This document shows, piece by piece, positions 40,497 to 48,763 of a stretch of 64,000 nt of DNA. How positions within the stretch are numbered: the first letter of the stretch is position 1; every line of letters begins with the position of its first letter. Source of the stretch: JANPPS01 sp965246925. Lineage in GTDB: Bacteria > Pseudomonadota > Alphaproteobacteria > Acetobacterales > Acetobacteraceae. The position numbers were made by a program, and so were the translations under genes. The notes below the pieces were generated by a model. The model saw nothing but the letters and a program-made list of their open reading frames with translations, made no database searches and had not been told where the DNA came from. The DNA is taken from NCBI GenBank assembly GCA_965246925.1, contig OZ251994.1, positions 2,232,001 through 2,296,000 on the forward strand, given 5' to 3'.

Positions 40497-42692
40497 GAAC
40501 GACACCGGGTCCACGTCCACGTCGATCCGGGCCGTGCCGGGCGCGCGGATTTGCGCCAGCCAGGCGCGCAGCAGGGGCTGCACGGCGACGTCCCGGCGCA
40601 CCTTCAGCAACAACCGGCGGCGGTGGCGGCCGCGGAGGATGGCGAGCGGCGCGGGGGCAGGGCCGAGGACCACGATCCCAGGACCGCGGGGGGCCGCGCG
40701 TCCGAGGTCACGGGCGAGTTCGTCGGCGGCCTGCGCCGTGTCGGCGCTGACGATCAGCGCGGCGAGGCGGCCGTACGGGGGCCAGTGGCCGGGGCGGCGG
40801 CTGTCGGCCTCGGCGGCCATGAAGGCGGCGAGGTCCCCGCCCACCAGCGCCTGCATCACGGGATGCTCCGGGCTGAAGGATTGCAGCAGGACCTGGCCCG
40901 GCGCCTCCGCCCGCCCGGCGCGGCCCGCGACCTGGTGCAGCAGCTGCACCGTGCGCTCGGCGGCACGGAGGTCCCCGCCGGCCAGGCCCAGATCGGCGTC
41001 CACCACGCCCACCAGGGTCAGGTGCGGGAAGTGCCAGCCCTTGGCCACGATCTGCGTGCCGATGATGAGGTCCACCTCGCGCCGTTCGATGCGGTGCGCG
41101 GCTTCGGCGGCGGCGTGCGGGCCGGGCATGGTGTCGGACGCCATGACCAGAAGGCGGGCGTCCGGGAAGGCGGCGGCCGCCTCCTCGGTGATGCGCTCCA
41201 CGCCCGGGCCGATCGGCACCAGGCTGTTTTCCGCGGCGCAGGACGGGCAGGTGTGCGGAATGTCCTCGGTATGGGCGCAGTGATGGCAGGTGAGGATGCG
41301 CCGCGCGCGGTGTTCCACAAGCCAGGCGGTGCAGTTGGGGCACTGCATGCGGTGGCCGCAGACCCGGCAGAGCGTGAGCGGGGCGTAGCCGCGGCGGTTC
41401 AGGAACAGCATCGCCTGCTCGCCCCGGGCCAGGGTCTCCTGCACGGCGGTGATCATGAGCGGGGAGAGGAAGTGACCGCGGGCGGGCGGGTGATCGCGGA
41501 GGTCGATCATGCTGACCCGGGCCAGCTGTCCGCCGTGCCGGGCGGTGAGGGAGAGGCGGCGGTAGCGTCCGGTCTCGACGTTGCTGAGCGTCTCGAGGCT
41601 AGGGGTGGCGGAGACCAGCACGGCCGGGGCGTCCGACAGGCGGGCGCGGACGACGGCCATGTCGCGGGCGTGATAGACGACGCCATCCTCCTGCTTGAAG
41701 GCGGTCTCATGCTCCTCGTCCACGACGATGAGGCCAAGGTCGGGGAAGGGCAGGAACAGCGCGGAGCGGGCGCCGACCACGACGGGGGCCGCGCCCTCCG
41801 CTACGGCGCGCCAGGTGAGGCGGCGGGTGCGGGAGGTGAGGTCCGAGTGCCAGACCGCGGGGGCGGCGCCGAAGCGGGCGGCGAACCGCTCGAGCCATTG
41901 CGAGCTGAGCGCGATTTCCGGCAGCAGGACCAGCGCCTGGCGCCCGGCGGCCACGCACTCGGCCACCGCCTCGAGATACACTTCCGTCTTGCCGGACCCG
42001 GTGACGCCGTCCAGCAGGGTGACGGAGAATTCGTGCGCGGCGGTGGCTTGGCGGAGGGCTTGGGCGGCGGCCGCCTGTTCGGTGGACAGGGTGGGGCCGG
42101 GGCGGGCAATGTCGGGCGGGTCGAACGGGGGCCGGGCCGGGAGGGCGGTGCCGATGAGCTGGCCCGATTGCACCATGCCGCGGACGATGGCCGGGCTGAC
42201 CCCGGCGCGCCGGGTCAGCTCCGCCAAGCCGAGCGCGCCTTCGGCCAGCGCCGCCGTGACGCGGGCGCGGCCCGGCGTCATGCGTCCATCGGCGGGGCCG
42301 AGGGTAAAGCCCGGCGACGGTGCCTCGGGACGGAGCGCGTTGATGCGGAGCGCCATGGCGAGGACTTCGCCGGGCAAAGCGAGGGTGTAGGCGGCGACCC
42401 AGTCCACGAAGCGGCGAAGGGCGGGCGGCAGGGGCGGGGTGTCGAGTATGGTGGTGATGGGCTTCAATTTTGCGTCCGCAACCCTGGGGTCCGAGGTGCC
42501 ATCCCAGACCACGCCGACCTCCTCCCGCCGGTTGAGGGGGACGAGCACGATTTGGCCGGGTAGGGCGTTCATGCCGTCCGGGACCGCGTAGTCGAACGCG
42601 CCGGGGAACGGGCGCGGCAGCAGCACCGGGATGCGCTTCCGCGGGGGCGTGCTGCCATGTAGGATAAAGCCCGGGCCTTGCCTGCTACTCAC
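40491..42692 (-). CDS. priA: Primosomal protein N' (replication restart helicase PriA)
   Basis: The N-terminal 3'-end-binding domain ('IPVLLPRPFPGAFDYAVPDGM') is followed by helicase motifs: Walker A 'GVTGSGKTEV', 'VVDEEHE' (DEEH), 'LVSATPSLETL' and motif 'GTQIVAKGWHFPHLTLVGV'. The zinc-binding region has eight cysteines in 'CRVCGHRMQCPNC', 'CHHCAH' and 'CPSC'. PriA reloads the replisome at stalled forks. The start is uncertain: no ATG is near the conserved N-terminus; GTG 42692 gives 733 residues and is used here, while the frame is open to 42848. Confidence 0.95.
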   Translation of the reverse strand: MSSRQGPGFILHGSTPPRKRIPVLLPRPFPGAFDYAVPDGMNALPGQIVLVPLNRREEVGVVWDGTSDPRVADAKLKPITTILDTPPLPPALRRFVDWVAAYTLALPGEVLAMALRINALRPEAPSPGFTLGPADGRMTPGRARVTAALAEGALGLAELTRRAGVSPAIVRGMVQSGQLIGTALPARPPFDPPDIARPGPTLSTEQAAAAQALRQATAAHEFSVTLLDGVTGSGKTEVYLEAVAECVAAGRQALVLLPEIALSSQWLERFAARFGAAPAVWHSDLTSRTRRLTWRAVAEGAAPVVVGARSALFLPFPDLGLIVVDEEHETAFKQEDGVVYHARDMAVVRARLSDAPAVLVSATPSLETLSNVETGRYRRLSLTARHGGQLARVSMIDLRDHPPARGHFLSPLMITAVQETLARGEQAMLFLNRRGYAPLTLCRVCGHRMQCPNCTAWLVEHRARRILTCHHCAHTEDIPHTCPSCAAENSLVPIGPGVERITEEAAAAFPDARLLVMASDTMPGPHAAAEAAHRIERREVDLIIGTQIVAKGWHFPHLTLVGVVDADLGLAGGDLRAAERTVQLLHQVAGRAGRAEAPGQVLLQSFSPEHPVMQALVGGDLAAFMAAEADSRRPGHWPPYGRLAALIVSADTAQAADELARDLGRAAPRGPGIVVLGPAPAPLAILRGRHRRRLLLKVRRDVAVQPLLRAWLAQIRAPGTARIDVDVDPVSFL

Positions 42693-42780
42693 GAAAACCG
42701 CACCAGGGGTGATGATGGTTCGAGATGCGACGAAGCGGCCCGGTTTGCAAATCCTCCGCGCGGGCCGGGCATGGGTTTGA

Positions 42781-43389
42781 ATGGCTGACCCGAATGCGAG
42801 TGCCACGGGTCCGACGGCGGACGAGGTGCGGGCATTCCTGCGCGCCAACCCCGCCTGGCTGGCGCAGAACCCCGATCTATACCGCTTGCTAGAACCGCCG
42901 CACCGCCTGCATGGGGAGCGGCTGGCGGATCATATGGCGGCGATGCTGACGCGGGCGCGGGCGGATGCGGTGGCGGGCGCCGAGGACCGGCGTGCGGCCG
43001 AGGGGTTCGCGCACCGGGTGCAGGAGGCGGTGCTGGCGCTGATCCGGGCCCCGGACCCGGTGGCGGCGCTGCCGGAGCTGCCGGCGTGGCTGCGCCTGGA
43101 TGGGGTGCGCCTATGTGCCGAGGGGGTGCGGCCCGGTGCCGCATGGGTGCCGCCCGGCACGGTCACGGCCCGGCTGGGCCGGCGGGAGACGACGCTGGGC
43201 GAGGCGCACCGGGACAGTCTGCTGCATGGCGAGGCTGCGCCGCTCGCGCAATGGGAGGCGCTGGTGCGCGTCAACCTCCCGGGCTGCCCGGCGCTGCTGG
43301 CCCTGGCCTGCCGCGACGGACGGGCACTGACGGGGGCAACGGCCGGGACGCTGGTGTTCCTAGGGCAGGCGGTCGCGGCGGTGCTGTAG
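42781..43389 (+). CDS. DUF484-family protein
   Basis: A 202-residue protein with the family layout: 'VRAFLRANPAWLAQNPDLYRLL', a coiled-coil helix, then a GAF-like domain ('LVRVNLPGCPALLALACRDG'). DUF484 genes usually sit beside xerC (tyrosine recombinase) in Proteobacteria, but no xerC follows here. The function is unknown; a GAF-like sensing role is only suggested by fold. It is divergent from priA with an 88-bp gap and ends 13 nt from the stop of the CBM60-like gene. Confidence 0.85.
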   Translation: MADPNASATGPTADEVRAFLRANPAWLAQNPDLYRLLEPPHRLHGERLADHMAAMLTRARADAVAGAEDRRAAEGFAHRVQEAVLALIRAPDPVAALPELPAWLRLDGVRLCAEGVRPGAAWVPPGTVTARLGRRETTLGEAHRDSLLHGEAAPLAQWEALVRVNLPGCPALLALACRDGRALTGATAGTLVFLGQAVAAVL

Positions 43390-43401
43390 CGGGGTCAAGA
43401 G

Positions 43402-45735
43402 TCAGCCGATCTGGAAATTGTTGCTGGATAGGGGGATCCCGGGGGCGAAATGGATGGAAGCGGCGTTGACCATAAGGGTGCTGCCGCCCGCGGCGTCCGG
43501 GGTGAGGGCGGCGAACGCTTGGTCGGCGGTGGTGAAGCTACCCGCGCCGCTCTGAAGGTGGATGACCCCGGCCGGGCCGAACTCCTTAAAGTCGAGGGAG
43601 CCGAGGGAAGGGGAGAGATAGACCTGCAGGTCGGACGAGAAATCGTCGACGGTGCCGGTGGGGTTATAGACTTGACCGATGTAGAACTGGGGCCCGCTGT
43701 CGAACAGGATATTGCCCGAGCCGTGGAACACGAGGGATGCTTTGCCGCCGTAGAGATTGATGGTCTCGTGGCCACTGCCGGCGTCGATGGCCGAGAGGCT
43801 GTCGAGCAGATTGACGGTGTTGTTTTCGCCGCCCAGGGTCACGGTGTCGGTCACACGAGCCCCGTATGTCTGGACCCCTAGGGTCACGGTGTTCTGTCCG
43901 TCGCCGCCCGTTACCGCCACGGCTACGTTGCTGGTATTCACGGTGTTGTGGGTGCCGGCGAGGTGGACGGTGGTGATATCCCCGACGTTCGAGGAGCTTA
44001 CCAACACGGTGTCGAAACCGTTTCCGGGAGTGATATCGAACTTACCGGGGCCGTAATCATAATAGCCGACGCTTATCGTGTTATACAGGCCGCCGGTGCT
44101 GATGGTGCCGGTCCCGGCACCAAGGTAGAACGTCCCGTGGCCGGACCCGCCAGTGATCGTCACGTCGCCCGCGGTGACGAACTTGCCGTTAGTGACCCGC
44201 GCGCTGACCCTGTTGTTCTCGCCGTCGATCGTGACTGAGTCTTTGAACCGGGTAACAGTGCTGGACCCTCCAATCAGAACGTTGGCGCTCCCTCCGGTGA
44301 GTGCGATGGTGTTCGTGCCGACGCCGACTTCCAGGAACGTTCCAGCGCCATCGAGGGTCACGGTCTCGTTGCCGTTGCCCAGGGTGAGGCCTGTGCCGGT
44401 CCCGGTGCCGGTGACCGTCGTGTTCTCATCCCCGGCGACTACCGTGTTGCGGTTGCCGGCGATGCCGACCTGGTCGGTCTGACCGTTCTGCTTGTCCCCG
44501 GCCGTGCCCAGGATGACATTGTTGCCGTCGCCCTGGGCGGTGATGCTGTCATTCCCCGGTGTGCCGCTCAGGATCGCGTAGTTCTCCATCTGGCCGGCCA
44601 GCGTGCTGCCGGTCAGGGTGGCGCCGGGCACATTGGCGGTGAATGTCGTGGAGCTGCCGGTGTAGAACAGCGGGGTATGCAGCTCTGTGACCAGGCCGCC
44701 GTTAATGGCGGTGTCGACATACAGGTTGCGGTCCTGGCCCGGACCGGTGCCGAACGCGTCATTGAGGAAGGTCACGGTAATGGTATGCGCGCCGGCGCCA
44801 AAAGTGCCGCGTAGCGTGAAGGCCTGTGTGTTGAAGGTGTCTCGCGAACCGGTGGTCAGCACGCCGCCGATTTGTTGCCCATCCACGGAAACGCTGAACT
44901 GCGCATTGTAGCCGTTGCCGTCGTCATAGGCGTCTCCATGCACGTTCAGCACGAGGCTGTCCGGCCCCGTGCCGACCGTCTGTGGCTCGCTGGAAACGTA
45001 AGTTTGAGGCATGACGAAGACGAAGTCGTGCGGGCCATTGCTCAGGAGAGCGACAGGGTCATTCGAGTAGTGCGAGGGTACGCTGATCGAGTCGACGTAT
45101 AGGTTACGGTCCGTGAAGCGCGTGCCGTCAAACAGGTCATTGAGGAAGTTGACCGTGACCACGTGCGAAGGACCGCTGAAGTTGCCCAAGACCGTGAAGA
45201 CCTGGTCTGGTGAAAATACTCCGGGCGCCGTGTGTGTGGCGGTCGTAGTCTGGATGCCGCCATACTGCACGCCGTCCACGGCAATGGTGAACTGCGCGTC
45301 ACCTTTATAGGCGTCTTCCGAGATATTGAGTGTGATCGCATTTGGGCCGGTGCCGATCGTGACGGGGCGTGGTGGCGAGAAGATGGTGAAGGTCTTGGTG
45401 CCACCGAAGTAGAGCGAGGCGCCTTTGAAGTATCCTGGGCCGGAAATGAGTTGATCCACATAGAGGTTCCGGTCGGTGGCGGCGGTGCCGCCGAACGCGT
45501 CGTTGAGGAACGTGACGCCCACGGTATGCGGGCCGATGCCGAAATCACCTTGAACGAAGAATTTCTGCGAAAGCACCGGGGTTCCGTGCCGCGCGGTCAC
45601 GGTCTGGGGACCGCCGATCTGCACGCCGTCCACGCTTACGGTGAACATGGCGTCACCGGCGTAATAATCTTCGGACAGATCGAGCTCGAACTGGTCGGGG
45701 CCGGAGCCGAGGGTGGCCGGGGCGGGTGTGGCCAT
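43402..45735 (-). CDS. Repeat protein: three CBM60-like modules plus beta-roll (copy A)
   Basis: 777 residues, no signal peptide. Three modules (about 9-98, 126-216, 252-346) share D-x-Y-x-G-(D/N)-A-x-F-(S/T)-(V/I) then VDGxQxGG, a beta-sheet and FLND(A/L)F-x-G-T-x-x-x-D-R-N-L-Y-V-D. This is the calcium-dependent xylan-binding CBM60 pattern. Residues about 390-690 are an Asn/Gly/Asp/Thr-rich beta-roll ('GNDSITAQGDGNNVILGTAG'). The tail ends 'IPLSSNNFQIG', and the lack of a signal peptide with a beta-roll points to type I secretion (inference). It lies 11 nt after a paralogue of the same architecture. Confidence 0.8.
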   Translation of the reverse strand: MATPAPATLGSGPDQFELDLSEDYYAGDAMFTVSVDGVQIGGPQTVTARHGTPVLSQKFFVQGDFGIGPHTVGVTFLNDAFGGTAATDRNLYVDQLISGPGYFKGASLYFGGTKTFTIFSPPRPVTIGTGPNAITLNISEDAYKGDAQFTIAVDGVQYGGIQTTTATHTAPGVFSPDQVFTVLGNFSGPSHVVTVNFLNDLFDGTRFTDRNLYVDSISVPSHYSNDPVALLSNGPHDFVFVMPQTYVSSEPQTVGTGPDSLVLNVHGDAYDDGNGYNAQFSVSVDGQQIGGVLTTGSRDTFNTQAFTLRGTFGAGAHTITVTFLNDAFGTGPGQDRNLYVDTAINGGLVTELHTPLFYTGSSTTFTANVPGATLTGSTLAGQMENYAILSGTPGNDSITAQGDGNNVILGTAGDKQNGQTDQVGIAGNRNTVVAGDENTTVTGTGTGTGLTLGNGNETVTLDGAGTFLEVGVGTNTIALTGGSANVLIGGSSTVTRFKDSVTIDGENNRVSARVTNGKFVTAGDVTITGGSGHGTFYLGAGTGTISTGGLYNTISVGYYDYGPGKFDITPGNGFDTVLVSSSNVGDITTVHLAGTHNTVNTSNVAVAVTGGDGQNTVTLGVQTYGARVTDTVTLGGENNTVNLLDSLSAIDAGSGHETINLYGGKASLVFHGSGNILFDSGPQFYIGQVYNPTGTVDDFSSDLQVYLSPSLGSLDFKEFGPAGVIHLQSGAGSFTTADQAFAALTPDAAGGSTLMVNAASIHFAPGIPLSSNNFQIG

Positions 45736-45746
45736 GGTGCGGGTCC

Positions 45747-48062
45747 TCAGCCGATCTGGAAGTTGCTGGCGTCGAGTGCGACGCCGGAAGCGAAGTGCAG
45801 GATGGGTGTCGGGCCGTTCGCGGGCGCGCCCAAGGCGAGCATGCGGCCGCCCGCCGGGTCCGGGGCGAGGGCGGCGAAGGCCTGGGCGGCGGTGGTGAAC
45901 TGGCCGGGTCCGCCGGGCAGGTGGATCACGGCACCCGCGCCCAGCTGGTTGAAGGTGAGCGAAACGAAGTCGCTGGTGAGGATGACCTGCAGGCCGGACG
46001 ATTGGTCGCTGATCGTCGCCGAGGGCGACACGGTGTTCCCCGCAAACGCCGGGGTGTAGTTCACGAACAGCATGTTGCCCGAGCCGTGGAACACCAGGGC
46101 CGCGTTGCCGCCGTTGAGGTTGACAGTATCCTGGCCGCTGCCGGCATCGACCGTCGCGGCCGGGTTGCGCAAGGTGACGGTGTTGGACGGGCCGCCCAGG
46201 GTGATGATCGCGGGCGTGGTCTCCCCATTGAACGGGCGGCCGGTAATGGTGACGGTGTCGAAGCCGTCGCCACCCAGGACCGTCATGATCGAGGACGTGG
46301 CGGTGACGGTGTTGTGCGTGCCGGCGAGGTGGACGGTGCCGATCGGCGAGCCCGGCGACCCGATGGCGGTCACCGTGTCATAGCCGCTGCCGGGTGAGAT
46401 GTCATAGGTGCCGGCACCGAAAGACACCGTGTTGTATAGGCCGTCCGTTTGCAAGCTGCCGCCGCCGGACCCGAAGCTGAAACTGCCGTAGCCATTGCCG
46501 CCGGAAATCGCAAGGCTGCCGGTAAAGCCGAATTTATAGTATCCGCCGGAGGTGACCGTGTTGTGTTGCCCGCTTAGGGTCACCGTGTCGAAGTTGCGTT
46601 TGACGTAATTGGGCTCGCTAATCTGGATCGTAGCGTCGCCGCCCGTGAGTGCGACGGTGTTGCTGCCGGCACCAAGGGACAGTGTGTTGCGGGCACCATC
46701 GAGCTTGATGACGTTATCGCCACCGCCAAGCGTCAGGTTGTTATCGGTGCCGGTGCCGCCGAGGATGACCGTCCCATCGCCGGCTAGCAGCGTATTGTTG
46801 TTGCCCGACAAGCTTACGGTATCGGTCTGCGCCGCCTGGGCGTCCCGAGGGGTGCCGAGGATAATGGTATTGCCGTCACCCCGGGCCGTGATGGTGTCGT
46901 CACCCGGGGTGCCGTTCAGCAGGGCGTAGCCCCCGGCCGGGCCGGTCACGCTGCCGGTCAATATGGCCGACGGCGCCCGGGCAATGAATGTCGTGCTACC
47001 GCCTTTGAAGTAGAGCGGGATGTTGAGGGTGCTGATCAGGCCGCCATTCACCACGCCGTCGACATACAGGTTCCGGTCCTGGCTGGTGGCGGCATTGAAG
47101 GAGTCGTTCAGGAAGTTGACGGTCACCGTATGCGGGCCGGCGCCGAAATTGCCGAGGAGCGTAAAGTCCTGGGATGCCCCGTTGGCGTGAGACGCGCCTG
47201 CGAACAGCACGCCGCCGATCTGCCGCCCGTCCACCAGCACGGTGAACTGGGCGTCGATGCCGTTACCGTCGTCATAAGCGTCCTCGGACAGTTTCAGCAC
47301 GAGGCTATCCGGGCCTGTGCCTACCGTCTGTGGGCCAGTCGACGCATTGGCATAGCCCAGGTTGAAGGTGCGCGGCCCGGTGCTGAGCAGGGTGGCGCCG
47401 GGCGCGGCGCTGGTGCCGCCGCGGGTGACGCTATCGACATACAGGTTGCGGTCGGTGGAGGGTGTGCCGTCATAGAGGTCATTGAGAAAGTTGACCGTGA
47501 CGGCGTGTGGTGTGAGGCCGAAATTGCCCAGCAGCGTGATGGTCTGTTCGGACGAGCCATGCAGGGCGGTGGCGGTCTGGACGCCGCCGAACTGTACGCC
47601 ATCGACCGACACGGTGAACTGCGCGTTGCCCTTGTAGGCATCTTCGGACACGGTCAACACGATGGAGTCGGGGCCCGTGCCGAGGGTGATGGGGCGGGAA
47701 GGCGTGACGAGGGTGAGAGTCTGCGTGCCGCCGAAGTAGAGCGCGGCCGGACGGTCCAGATCCTGTCCGCCCGAAATTGCCCGCTCGACGTAAAGATTGC
47801 GGTCGGTATCCTTGGTGCCGCCGAACGCGTCATTCAGGAAGTCTATGCCGACCTGGTGTGGACCGACGCCGAAATCACCTTGAACCACGAAGCGCTGCCG
47901 CTCCGATAGGGTGTGCAGCGCAGTTACGGTTTGCGCGCCGCCAATCTGCACCCCGTCCACGGTGACGGTGAACACGGCGTCACCGGCGTAGGCGTCCTCG
48001 GACATGTCCAACACAAACTGGTCTGGGCCCGCGCCCAGCAAGACCGGAGACGATGTGGCCAT
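45747..48062 (-). CDS. Repeat protein: three CBM60-like modules plus beta-roll (copy B)
   Basis: 771 residues, same architecture as copy A: three CBM60-like modules beginning 'GAGPDQFVLDMSEDAYAGDA', 'GTGPDSIVLTVSEDAYKGNA' and 'GTGPDSLVLKLSEDAYDDGN', a beta-roll with many T-x-(T/N)-(G/L)-G-G turns, and a near-identical tail ending 'VALDASNFQIG'. The first protein of a two-gene transcript with the promoter-like gap at 48063-48193. It probably binds a plant or bacterial polysaccharide as a surface or extracellular adhesin (inference). No catalytic domain is seen in either copy. Confidence 0.8.
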   Translation of the reverse strand: MATSSPVLLGAGPDQFVLDMSEDAYAGDAVFTVTVDGVQIGGAQTVTALHTLSERQRFVVQGDFGVGPHQVGIDFLNDAFGGTKDTDRNLYVERAISGGQDLDRPAALYFGGTQTLTLVTPSRPITLGTGPDSIVLTVSEDAYKGNAQFTVSVDGVQFGGVQTATALHGSSEQTITLLGNFGLTPHAVTVNFLNDLYDGTPSTDRNLYVDSVTRGGTSAAPGATLLSTGPRTFNLGYANASTGPQTVGTGPDSLVLKLSEDAYDDGNGIDAQFTVLVDGRQIGGVLFAGASHANGASQDFTLLGNFGAGPHTVTVNFLNDSFNAATSQDRNLYVDGVVNGGLISTLNIPLYFKGGSTTFIARAPSAILTGSVTGPAGGYALLNGTPGDDTITARGDGNTIILGTPRDAQAAQTDTVSLSGNNNTLLAGDGTVILGGTGTDNNLTLGGGDNVIKLDGARNTLSLGAGSNTVALTGGDATIQISEPNYVKRNFDTVTLSGQHNTVTSGGYYKFGFTGSLAISGGNGYGSFSFGSGGGSLQTDGLYNTVSFGAGTYDISPGSGYDTVTAIGSPGSPIGTVHLAGTHNTVTATSSIMTVLGGDGFDTVTITGRPFNGETTPAIITLGGPSNTVTLRNPAATVDAGSGQDTVNLNGGNAALVFHGSGNMLFVNYTPAFAGNTVSPSATISDQSSGLQVILTSDFVSLTFNQLGAGAVIHLPGGPGQFTTAAQAFAALAPDPAGGRMLALGAPANGPTPILHFASGVALDASNFQIG

Positions 48063-48193
48063 GTTTACCTGCTATTTGGGCGCATGGTCATTCACGCGCA
48101 AAGCAAGCGTAGGCTTCAACCGGCCGATGCCGTCATAACAACGGCGTTAGCATTAATTTGTCATGCGGGCACGTTTGTACCCCACACGCGGGT
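48063..48193 (-). promoter_or_regulatory. A/T-rich promoter region of the CBM60-like pair
   Basis: A 131-nt gap, visibly lower in G+C than its surroundings. On the minus strand ATGACA (48164-48159) and TGTTAT (48140-48135), 18 bp apart, resemble -35 and -10 elements, giving a leader of about 65 nt to ATG 48062; AGG lies shortly before the ATG. A terminator for the upstream gene is not obvious. Confidence 0.4.
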
Positions 48194-48760
48194 TCACGCG
48201 TCGAGGCGATACACGCCTTCGGTCTCCATCCAGCGCAGCCTTCCGCGATGCTGCGCCAGCCATTCGCGAAGCGCCGCTTGTTCAGGCGATCCGGCCGTCC
48301 ACCGTTTCGTCTCTTGCAGCTCGGGCGGTAGCGGGAGGGCGGCTCTGAGCGCGAGGTTGGCAGCGATGATGCAACGCCCGGCACCGTGATCGAGCTTGAA
48401 GGCCTTCTCCGGAAGCAGATCGAGGATCCTCCCGGCCGCATCCAAGTCACCGATCAGCATTCGCGCCGCAGCCATGTTCGAAAGGTGGACAGGGTCCGTC
48501 CCGATATTATCCCACTTTGCGACCGCCGCTAGAACATACAACCGGAATGAGTTTAGCAGTGAGCCGGATGCGTCAGGATCGAACTCGCCGATACCGAACT
48601 CGTCGTTGCCGCCGATGCAGTCCAGCACGCGCAGGCGTGGCCGCCCGAGCGGGTTCATTTTCATCAGCCGCGCCTTGGTCGCCGCATCGACATCGGGCCG
48701 GTCATCGAGCGGTCCGCGAAGCGGAGGCGGGCCGCCGAACAGGATTGTCCACAAGCTCAT
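48194..48760 (-). CDS. Putative immunity/partner protein of the DUF4157-type protein
   Basis: A 188-residue soluble protein without signal peptide, beginning 'MSLWTILFGGPPPLRGPLDD'. The middle is helical, TPR-like ('LSNMAAARMLIGDLDAAGRILDLLPEKAFKLD') and the end is 'RGRLRWMETEGVYRLDA'. Its ATG is 3 nt after the stop of the upstream DUF4157-type gene, so it is translated right behind it. Toxin genes are commonly followed in this way by their immunity gene. No named immunity family is recognised; a chaperone is the other option. Confidence 0.55.
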   Translation of the reverse strand: MSLWTILFGGPPPLRGPLDDRPDVDAATKARLMKMNPLGRPRLRVLDCIGGNDEFGIGEFDPDASGSLLNSFRLYVLAAVAKWDNIGTDPVHLSNMAAARMLIGDLDAAGRILDLLPEKAFKLDHGAGRCIIAANLALRAALPLPPELQETKRWTAGSPEQAALREWLAQHRGRLRWMETEGVYRLDA

Positions 48761-48763
48761 GGG

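Noticed and set aside
40551..42563. 670-codon plus-strand frame opposite priA
   Set aside because: Antisense shadow; priA on the other strand has complete helicase motifs.
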